From the NCBI GenBank assembly GCA_020350865.1, contig CP070726.1, positions 1,818,414 to 1,830,462 on the forward strand: 12,049 bases of DNA. Direction: 5' to 3'. A model generated the notes under the pieces. The model saw only the letters and a list, made by a program, of their open reading frames with translations, ran no database searches and had not been told where the DNA came from. Made by a program: the position numbers and the translations under genes. Source of the stretch: Thermoplasmata archaeon (GTDB lineage: Archaea > Thermoplasmatota > Thermoplasmata > GCA-020350865). Of the stretch, positions 7,231 through 12,049 are shown one piece after another. Position 1 is the stretch's first letter. Every line of letters begins with the position of its first letter.

Positions 7231-8420
7231 AAGTTATAAGAGCCTTTCAGTTCCTCGGCAATGGACTCCCTGTTGTCGCTGTGGCAGATTATCACATTCT
7301 CAGGCTCGCATCCGTGGATGAAATCGATTAGCTCCCTGTGGCCTGAATGGGCCGAGAAATCGAAGAAGGCCACCTCGCAGTTCACTCTCTGTGCAACACC
7401 CTGGATGTCGATTTTCTTCTCGTTCATTAAGAGTCTGCCGTTGGTGCCCTCCACCTGGTAGCCAGTGAGCAGGATGGCGTTCTTGGGATTGTCCTTCATT
7501 GCTTCTATATAACTGAGTACAGGGCCGCCGTCGAGCATACCGGAGGTTGTGATTATCACATCCCCTTTCATGGCGTATTTCCTCCCCCTGAAGGTGCGCA
7601 CCATCTTCACCCTGTTCTTCATCCTCCTCAGCTCCTTGGGCGACCTTAAGAACTCCGGATGTTTAAGGTAGATTTCTGTCACCGAATTTCCCATTCCGTC
7701 CACGTAAATCTGATATTTCGAGTTTTTGAGCAGCAGCATGATCTCCTGGGTTCGACCGATGGCAAATGCGGGAATGATGACCTTTCCCCCGCGCTGCACG
7801 ACCTCATCTACCTTCTGTAAGAAATCGTATTCCAGCCTCGCCCTCTTCGGATGGTTCCTGCCCGCATAGGTGCCCTCAATAATCAGTGTATCGCATTTGA
7901 CAGGCTCTGTGCCTGTAAGAAGGCGGGTGTTGATGGTGTTGATGTCCCCTGTGAACAGCACGGTCTGCCTTCCCCTCAGCTCGAACATGGTGGCCCCGGG
8001 GATATGGCCCGCATAATGAAAAATCACACCAAAGGGGCCGATTTCCCTTTCGTCTCCGAATTTGACCGTATCGAAGCTCCTCTGAGCGGCCCTTATGTCA
8101 CGGTCATCGTACATCTGAGGGTAGCCCTCCATGTCGCTTATTTTAGCGTTGTCCTCGAAGAGGACCTCGCTGACCATCTGGGTCATAACCGTGGAAAGCA
8201 CGGTTGTCTCGTATCTTCCGCACACCCACGGCACCATGCCGGAATGGTCCAGATGGGAATGGCTCAGGAAAAGGTAGTCAACTGGTGGGGCCTGCATGGG
8301 GTACTTGGGCGGGTCCGTGGCAGAGAGGCCGTAGTCAAAAAGCATCCTGGTTCCCTCGTCCTCCAGGATCATGGCCAGCCTGCCCACCTCGTCCACGCCA
8401 CCGAGAAATCTGATACGCAT
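7194..8420 (-). CDS. Beta-CASP metallo-beta-lactamase ribonuclease, aCPSF2-like
   Basis: This is an RNA-processing or decay nuclease of the beta-CASP group (archaeal CPSF/RNase J relatives). The 408-residue protein has all expected metal and catalytic motifs. They are HSHLDH (54-59), GHIPGA with H139 and FTGDI with D159. Beta-CASP motif A is IEGTYAGR (E182), motif B is SAHSGH (H358) and motif C is ICHSD (H380). The TTSGMLDGGP loop (291-300) is also typical. There is no N-terminal KH domain, so it matches the shorter aCPSF2-type archaeal proteins and not aCPSF1, the general termination factor. Whether it acts as an endo- or exonuclease cannot be read from sequence. The ATG at 8420 has an AT-rich TATA-like region 26 nt upstream and no SD, suggesting a leaderless transcript. 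It is divergent from the small GTPase gene and overlaps taw3 at its 3' end. Confidence 0.93.
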   Translation of the reverse strand: MRIRFLGGVDEVGRLAMILEDEGTRMLFDYGLSATDPPKYPMQAPPVDYLFLSHSHLDHSGMVPWVCGRYETTVLSTVMTQMVSEVLFEDNAKISDMEGYPQMYDDRDIRAAQRSFDTVKFGDEREIGPFGVIFHYAGHIPGATMFELRGRQTVLFTGDINTINTRLLTGTEPVKCDTLIIEGTYAGRNHPKRARLEYDFLQKVDEVVQRGGKVIIPAFAIGRTQEIMLLLKNSKYQIYVDGMGNSVTEIYLKHPEFLRSPKELRRMKNRVKMVRTFRGRKYAMKGDVIITTSGMLDGGPVLSYIEAMKDNPKNAILLTGYQVEGTNGRLLMNEKKIDIQGVAQRVNCEVAFFDFSAHSGHRELIDFIHGCEPENVIICHSDNRESIAEELKGSYNFYLPKLMEEIEL

Positions 8421-8440
8421 GCAACGGATAACGGATTATC

Positions 8441-8452
8441 ATTTATTAATAT
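8441..8452 (-). promoter_or_regulatory. TATA box of the beta-CASP RNase gene
   Basis: The AT-rich TATATTAATAAAT stretch on the minus strand is centred about 26 nt from the ATG at 8420. That fits a leaderless promoter. Confidence 0.45.
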
Positions 8453-8550
8453 ATTGATGGTTTTACGGATTTATAAGGGACTTATCGCATTTTTATCAAT
8501 GAAAATCAAAAAATATTCCTACTAAATTAACTATAAGTATTGGAAATGCA

Positions 8551-8558
8551 TTTATAAA
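8551..8558 (+). promoter_or_regulatory. TATA box of the small GTPase gene
   Basis: TTTATAAA is centred about 25 nt upstream of the ATG at 8579. This is the clearest archaeal TATA box in the window, and it favours the ATG at 8579 over the TTG at 8576. Confidence 0.6.
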
Positions 8559-8578
8559 CTTATACAAAAGGGGTTTTG

Positions 8579-9124
8579 ATGGTAAAAAACGTTGAGAAAA
8601 AGGTCTGCCTGCTGGGTGATTGGGGCGTGGGCAAGACCTCCCTCATCCGCAGATTTGTGGAAAATGCCTATGACGACCGGTATCTGGCCACGTTGGGCGT
8701 GAAGGTCTCCAAAAAGGAAATGATCATCAAGAACTTCCTGAAAAAGCCCTTTTTGAAGGTCAATCTCACCCTTCTGATATGGGATCTGGTGGGCCAGAAG
8801 GGGTTCCATAATGTCCAGGTGACAGCCTACAAGGGCACAAGCGCCGCCTTTATAGTGTGTGACCTTTCAAGGCCCCACACCATCGATAACATGGAGTGGT
8901 GGATTTCCCACCTTTTCCAGGAAGCGAAAAACGTGCCTCTGATATTTTTGGCCAATAAGCTGGACCTAACCGATGATGACGTGCCCCTGGAGCTGAACCG
9001 TAAACTGGACGGTTTGAAAGGTAAATACAAGGCCCACTTCTTTGCCACCAGTGCAAAAACTGGGACGAATGTGGGGGAGGCGTTTGAGAGGATAGGGCAG
9101 GTGGTGACAGAGAAGTTCTTTTAA
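8579..9124 (+). CDS. Ras/Rab-like small GTPase
   Basis: This 181-residue protein consists of a single Ras-superfamily G domain with every G motif. G1 is GDWGVGKT (13-20), switch I carries a Thr in LATLGVKV (T38), G3 is WDLVGQ (68-73), G4 is NKLD (126-129) and G5 is TSAK (157-160). Q73 corresponds to the catalytic Gln of Ras, so intrinsic or GAP-stimulated hydrolysis is plausible. There is no C-terminal Cys for prenylation (it ends EKFF) and no membrane helix, so it is predicted soluble. Archaeal members of this group are known from genomes but have few assigned functions, and the partner protein is not obvious here. The ATG at 8579 is chosen because a TTTATAAA box lies 25 nt upstream, consistent with leaderless transcription. 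The gene is transcribed alone and is convergent with aIF5B. Confidence 0.92.
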   Translation: MVKNVEKKVCLLGDWGVGKTSLIRRFVENAYDDRYLATLGVKVSKKEMIIKNFLKKPFLKVNLTLLIWDLVGQKGFHNVQVTAYKGTSAAFIVCDLSRPHTIDNMEWWISHLFQEAKNVPLIFLANKLDLTDDDVPLELNRKLDGLKGKYKAHFFATSAKTGTNVGEAFERIGQVVTEKFF

Positions 9125-9156
9125 TCTGGAAACGGCAATTATTTCCCAAAATGAAT

Positions 9157-9161
9157 AAAAA
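9157..9161 (-). terminator. Oligo-T terminator of the aIF5B gene
   Basis: On the minus strand GTTTTTATTCATTTTGG follows the aIF5B stop by about 11 nt, giving T5 and T4 runs that fit an archaeal U-tract terminator. It lies in the 48-nt gap between convergent genes. Confidence 0.5.
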
Positions 9162-9172
9162 CGAGGACCATC

Positions 9173-10918
9173 TTACATTCCCCAAAACTGGTTTTCCTTC
9201 CTCTTAATCTGGCAGACCTTGTCCAAGACCTCTTTCTCGTCGAAATTGAGATCGCAGGTGTTCAGTTTTTTGCAGTCCCCCTCGGGGATGTTCACATAGA
9301 GGATATCCTCAACGCACAGCTGCCTGCCGATGGTAACGCCCTCCACAGAAATTGCCACCTCCTGGCCTGCGATGGCCTCCTTTAAGGTCTTGTTCTCGCT
9401 CTGGATGCTTTTTATCCTGCCTACCACCCTCCCGTCCTCCCTCAGGATATTCTGGCCCGGTCGAAGCCTTCCGGCCAAGACCCTCACGCCCACAATGGCG
9501 GGTTTGCTCTGCCGAAACACGCATTCCGGCAGTATCTTGAACATGCCTGGATAGGTGATCTCAAGCCTCGCCTCGGAATCCAGCTCGTGCTTCCTTTTTT
9601 CCACCCATTCCTCGTAGTCCTGGATGAGCCTGTAGATGATATCGCTTTTGAATACATCTGCGCAGGAGCATGTAACCTCGTCTCTCGCATCGGGCAGCAC
9701 CTTGACGTTGAAGGCCAAAATCACCGAAAGCAGGGGATTGGGGGCTGTGGCGGCCTCCACCACGTCCCTTCTTGATACCTCGCCAATCTCCGCCTTTTTT
9801 ATGGGAATGTCCTTTTCTTTCAGCTCGAAGGCCAGCGCCTCGAGAGAGCCAATGGCGTCGGCCTTGATTACCAGTCCCTCATCCTTGGTTGCGATTTCCA
9901 CCTTCATCTCCGAGCGTATCTCTTCCACAGTCTTCTCCACATCATCGCCTGCAACCTTCAACGGTGCACCAGCTATCACACCCTCAAGGTCCTGGGCCGA
10001 TATCTTTACCCCCGCTGCCGCAGACACGCTGTCGCACGAGTCGAACTGCTCCCTGGGATCCCGGATCTCGTCCAAGGGCCGGGGTCTTAAAAGGGCCTTT
10101 ACCTTCCTCACCACAGGTTCGGCTGCAGTCCCGATCACTATGGTCTCACCCTTGTTAACGGTGCCGTGATGGATGATGACATCGATTGTGGTGCCGAGAC
10201 CGCGCTCCTCCTTGACCTCCAGAACCGTGCCCTCCGCAGGACCCTCCTCTGTCACAAGCTGTTTTTCCAAGTACCGCTGTGCCAGACCAATGAGCATGAG
10301 CAGAAGGTCGGAGAGCCCCTCGCCGTGCTTTGCGGAAACCGGAACAATTGCTACGTTCTTCTGAAAGTCCGTGATCCTGTCGTACCTCTCCGATGAAAAA
10401 CCATGGTTGTGGAACTTGCCCACCAGTTCATAGAGTCTCTCATCAAGCTCATTTTGCACGCGCTCCAGCTGTCCATCAAAGGCCTCATGAAAGTTCCTAT
10501 TCTCTGACCGCCATCCAGATATCCTGTCCACCTTGTTTGCCGCCACAACGAAGGGTGTGCGGTGTCTTTTGAGGATGTTTAAGGACTCCACGGTTTGGGG
10601 TTTGAAGCTCTCCATAATATCGATAACCAGAACCGCCAGATCGGCCAGTGCCCCGCCTCTCGACCTGAGGGTGGTGAAGGAATAGTGCCCAGGGGTATCT
10701 ATGAAGAGCAGACCCGGGACCGTGAACGCTTTCCTTTCAAGCAGATCGCCGCATATCTCAATGATGGTGTCGATGGGCACCTCCGTTGCGCCGATATGCT
10801 GGGTGATCTTGCCTGCCTCCCGGGAGGCTACGGTGCTGCCCCTGATCTGGTCCAGAATGGTGGTCTTGCCGTGGTCCACATGACCCAGCACCGATACTAT
10901 GGGCTGGCGGGTTTTCAT
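9173..10918 (-). CDS. infB: Translation initiation factor aIF5B (aIF2-like, InfB)
   Basis: aIF5B is the universal translational GTPase that promotes ribosomal subunit joining and initiator tRNA placement. Starting at the ATG at 10918 it has 581 residues, normal for archaeal aIF5B, which lacks the long N-terminal region of eukaryotic eIF5B. The G domain shows GHVDHGKT (12-19), a switch I segment around TQHIGATEVP, DTPGH (74-78), NKVD (128-131) and SAKHGEGL (195-202). Domain II follows (about 230-330), then domain III with IKADAIGSLEAL (351-362), the long connecting helix (about 420-447) and domain IV with KPAIVGVRVLAGRLRPGQ. The frame is open up to 11047, but the extra 43 residues are not conserved-looking. 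GAGGA lies 7 nt before the chosen ATG and a TATA box lies further upstream. There is no intein. The chain ends FWGM. Confidence 0.95.
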   Translation of the reverse strand: MKTRQPIVSVLGHVDHGKTTILDQIRGSTVASREAGKITQHIGATEVPIDTIIEICGDLLERKAFTVPGLLFIDTPGHYSFTTLRSRGGALADLAVLVIDIMESFKPQTVESLNILKRHRTPFVVAANKVDRISGWRSENRNFHEAFDGQLERVQNELDERLYELVGKFHNHGFSSERYDRITDFQKNVAIVPVSAKHGEGLSDLLLMLIGLAQRYLEKQLVTEEGPAEGTVLEVKEERGLGTTIDVIIHHGTVNKGETIVIGTAAEPVVRKVKALLRPRPLDEIRDPREQFDSCDSVSAAAGVKISAQDLEGVIAGAPLKVAGDDVEKTVEEIRSEMKVEIATKDEGLVIKADAIGSLEALAFELKEKDIPIKKAEIGEVSRRDVVEAATAPNPLLSVILAFNVKVLPDARDEVTCSCADVFKSDIIYRLIQDYEEWVEKRKHELDSEARLEITYPGMFKILPECVFRQSKPAIVGVRVLAGRLRPGQNILREDGRVVGRIKSIQSENKTLKEAIAGQEVAISVEGVTIGRQLCVEDILYVNIPEGDCKKLNTCDLNFDEKEVLDKVCQIKRKENQFWGM

Positions 10919-10925
10919 GGGCTTG

Positions 10926-10930
10926 TCCTC
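10926..10930 (-). promoter_or_regulatory. Shine-Dalgarno site deciding the aIF5B start
   Basis: On the minus strand GAGGA lies 7 nt upstream of the ATG at 10918. It supports this ATG over the upstream in-frame ATGs at 10954 and 11047. Confidence 0.6.
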
Positions 10931-10955
10931 TTGGTTTGGCAGAGAAAGTATCATT

Positions 10956-10963
10956 GATATATG
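10956..10963 (-). promoter_or_regulatory. TATA box of the aIF5B gene
   Basis: CATATATC on the minus strand predicts transcription starting near 10934. That gives a short leader of about 16 nt holding the SD, in contrast with the leaderless-looking promoters elsewhere in the window. Confidence 0.5.
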
Positions 10964-10981
10964 TAGTTTGTGCTGGTCTGG

Positions 10982-10990
10982 AAAATAAAA
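10982..10990 (-). terminator. Oligo-T terminator of the HNH gene
   Basis: On the minus strand GGTTTTATTTTCC lies about 18 nt after the HNH stop and before the aIF5B TATA box. It would separate the two transcripts. Confidence 0.45.
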
Positions 10991-11007
10991 CCGTCCAAAC
11001 CGAGGGA

Positions 11008-11562
11008 TTACCACGTCCATTTCGTGGTGAGAACGCTTTCCAGGCATAAAACCGTCAATTTCGTCTCATCGCAGAGGTACCCCACTTCGCAGATATCGCA
11101 CAGCCGCTTTAAGGAATCGGAATCGGTATCCAGGGTGTTGTACTTATCATGGAGGTCAAACAGTAGCTTGAGATACTTTCCCTCCATGAACAGGGGCAGC
11201 TCCTCTTTCTCCTCGATTCCGAACCATTCGTATATACCCCTGTCACCCTTGGAGGAGCTGCACGATTTACAGGCTTGGACCGTGTTGTCCTCCATATCCA
11301 GTCCTCCCCTATTTTTTGGAATCAGTTGATCCCAAATGATCTCGGTTGTGCTCCCGCAGTAGACGCACTCGTCTTCCCTTTCGTTCTCCATCAGAAATAT
11401 GCCCATGGAGCCCACCCAGCTCATTTCCCCGCCCCGCAGTTTCTCGAATGTGTCAATTGAAAAGCCGGGGTCGCTCTTTTCGGACCCTTCGGACTGGGAC
11501 AGCAGCTCCGAATACTGCCAGTAAATCAAATCCCGCACGGTCTTAACACCAGGGGGCGGCAT
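11008..11562 (-). CDS. HNH-endonuclease-family protein with altered active site
   Basis: This is a 184-residue archaeal HNH protein. The N-terminal segment (VKTVRDLIYWQYSELLSQS) and the later EGKYLKLLFDLHD helix frame a zinc-ribbon HNH core. C66 and C69 (CVYCG) pair with C98 and C101 (CKSC). Between them lie the expected IPKNRGG loop and EDN (N93). The catalytic position usually reads D/E-His before I/LP; here it is DQ (Q79), so the general-base His is missing. The usual CN-x-x-K end is CSSSK, so the following Asn is also changed. A further Cys set (C155, C158, C164) lies near the C-terminus. The Zn-binding Cys remain, so folding and DNA binding are plausible while cleavage is doubtful. The start is supported by GGTGAGG 4 nt upstream. 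It lies 57 nt after the stop of an AT-rich partial gene on the same strand. Confidence 0.85.
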   Translation of the reverse strand: MPPPGVKTVRDLIYWQYSELLSQSEGSEKSDPGFSIDTFEKLRGGEMSWVGSMGIFLMENEREDECVYCGSTTEIIWDQLIPKNRGGLDMEDNTVQACKSCSSSKGDRGIYEWFGIEEKEELPLFMEGKYLKLLFDLHDKYNTLDTDSDSLKRLCDICEVGYLCDETKLTVLCLESVLTTKWTW

Positions 11563-11566
11563 GTTT

Positions 11567-11573
11567 CCTCACC
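11567..11573 (-). promoter_or_regulatory. Shine-Dalgarno site of the HNH gene
   Basis: GGTGAGG on the minus strand ends 4 nt before the ATG at 11562 and fixes that start. Confidence 0.6.
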
Positions 11574-11598
11574 TAGAAGGTCTATGGGGGTTGGATAA

Positions 11599-11606
11599 GA
11601 TAAAGG
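11599..11606 (-). promoter_or_regulatory. TATA box of the HNH gene
   Basis: CTTTATCT on the minus strand predicts transcription from about 11577, with a leader of about 15 nt containing the SD. It suggests that the HNH gene has its own promoter despite following another same-strand gene. Confidence 0.4.
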
Positions 11607-11618
11607 TTTTGAAGAATT

Positions 11619-12049
11619 CTAATAATCGTTTAATATAGATTTCTGGGGCCCTCTTAACCACTTCGTAATTGTTTCTTGTTCCCCTGTTATTACAGGTAAA
11701 ATCATGCCAACATCTTCCCCTGAAAGTTTTTCTATTTTATTTTTTAAATCTTCTATTCCTGGGATCCAGGGACTTCCTCCTTCAGTTTCCTTTGTAGCAT
11801 ATAACAAATGATAATAATACCCTTTTGGCTTTTTTCTCTGAATTTTAATTGGGATTGTAATACTTCTAAATTCCTTTATGTCTTGAATATACTGTCTTAA
11901 ATTCTCTTCATCAGAGAGATTTCTCCAATTGTCTCCTTTAATAAAGTCCTTTACTCTCTGATCTGCTTTCTCTGGTGATGGAGATTTTTCACTCCCTACA
12001 AAACCATCTGTTCTTGAGAAGCCAGTGGAGGGAAAAGTGATGAGAATAT
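11619..12049 (-). CDS. Partial AT-rich gene, C-terminal part, possibly a three-Cys-motif partner (TcmP)-like protein
   Basis: The minus strand is open for 142 codons from the right window edge to a TAG at 11619-11621. No ATG is needed inside, so the 5' part lies beyond the window. Visible segments are ILITFPSTGFSRTDGFVG, then a linker, DNWRNLSDEENLRQYIQDI, ITIPIKIQRKKPKGYYYHLLYATK and a C-terminal helix-rich tail ending KSILNDY. The order ILI-F-S-x-x-R, then DxWR, then a YYxLLYATK strand is reminiscent of the C-terminal half of TcmP proteins, a Rossmann methyltransferase-like family, but this is recalled pattern, not a search result. G+C is about 30-32 % in hand-counted 60-base lines, far below the rest of the window, and codons are rich in AAA, AGA, ATA and TTA. 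This suggests recent horizontal transfer. It could alternatively be the end of an unrelated restriction-type protein. Confidence 0.65.
   Translation of the reverse strand, partial: ILITFPSTGFSRTDGFVGSEKSPSPEKADQRVKDFIKGDNWRNLSDEENLRQYIQDIKEFRSITIPIKIQRKKPKGYYYHLLYATKETEGGSPWIPGIEDLKNKIEKLSGEDVGMILPVITGEQETITKWLRGPQKSILNDY

Larger units (their letters stand above)
8421..8578. promoter_or_regulatory. AT-rich divergent promoter region between RNase and GTPase genes
   Basis: This gap of about 158 nt is strongly AT-rich compared with its flanks. It contains a minus-strand TATA-like stretch (TATTAATAAATG, around 8441-8452) for the RNase gene and a plus-strand TTTATAAA for the GTPase gene. Another TATA-like TTTATAAG lies at 8470-8477. 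I see no structured RNA or long repeat in it. Confidence 0.5.

Noticed and set aside
7851..8525. 224-codon plus-strand frame through the RNase gene
   Set aside because: It is antisense to a beta-CASP gene with all catalytic motifs, and it has no domain signal of its own.
8421..8578. Possible structured RNA or tRNA in the longest gap
   Set aside because: The sequence is simply AT-rich with TATA-like elements. I could not find a cloverleaf, CCA-type end or stable stem.
9636..10169. 177-codon Ser-rich plus-strand frame
   Set aside because: It is antisense to the aIF5B coding region; its low-complexity Ser/Thr/Pro composition is typical of a shadow frame.
10919..11047. N-terminal extension of aIF5B up to an ATG at 11047
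   Set aside because: It would overlap the end of the HNH gene and span the TATA box. The residues are not conserved-looking, and a good SD precedes the ATG at 10918.

Overview
The window looks archaeal, most likely euryarchaeal and possibly Thermoplasmata-like; the lineage is inferred. The evidence is the gene set: Rad50-NurA-HerA, TYW3/Taw3, an aIF5B-type initiation factor, a beta-CASP RNase without a KH extension and a Ras/Rab-like GTPase. Promoters also look archaeal: TATA-like boxes lie about 26 nt upstream of several start codons (apparently leaderless transcripts), while genes inside operons and a few leadered genes use GGAGG/GGTGA-type Shine-Dalgarno sites. Starts and stops are tightly packed.

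Region 1 (1-5507, + strand) is one dense operon for DNA double-strand break repair. It begins inside rad50, cut by the left window edge, and runs into nurA and herA with start/stop overlaps. Two small genes follow: an unrecognised cysteine-containing protein and a GNAT acetyltransferase with a C-terminal Cys cluster. A T6 tract just after the acetyltransferase stop is the likely end of the transcript. In the standard model Mre11-Rad50 opens the break, and the HerA hexamer drives the NurA nuclease to make 3' single-stranded tails for RadA. The visible part of this Rad50 has no CxxC zinc hook.

Region 2 (5491-8420) holds a 10-TM EamA/DMT transporter (- strand), divergent from taw3 (wyosine tRNA modification, + strand). 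taw3 ends in a 37-nt convergent overlap with a beta-CASP ribonuclease of the aCPSF2 type (- strand). The 158-nt AT-rich gap at 8421-8578 carries divergent promoters for that RNase and for the next gene.

Region 3 (8579-10918) is a small Ras/Rab-like GTPase (+) facing the aIF5B gene (-), with only 48 nt between their stops.

Region 4 (11008-12049, - strand) is accessory in character. It has an HNH-family protein whose catalytic His is replaced by Gln. Upstream of that is an AT-rich partial reading frame (about 30-32 % G+C in hand-counted lines, against about 63 % in a counted rad50 line) that runs off the right edge without a visible start. Its C-terminal pattern resembles three-Cys-motif partner (TcmP) proteins. 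This right edge looks like the beginning of a horizontally acquired, possibly defence-related block.

I saw no tRNA, rRNA, CRISPR array, insertion sequence or long repeat.
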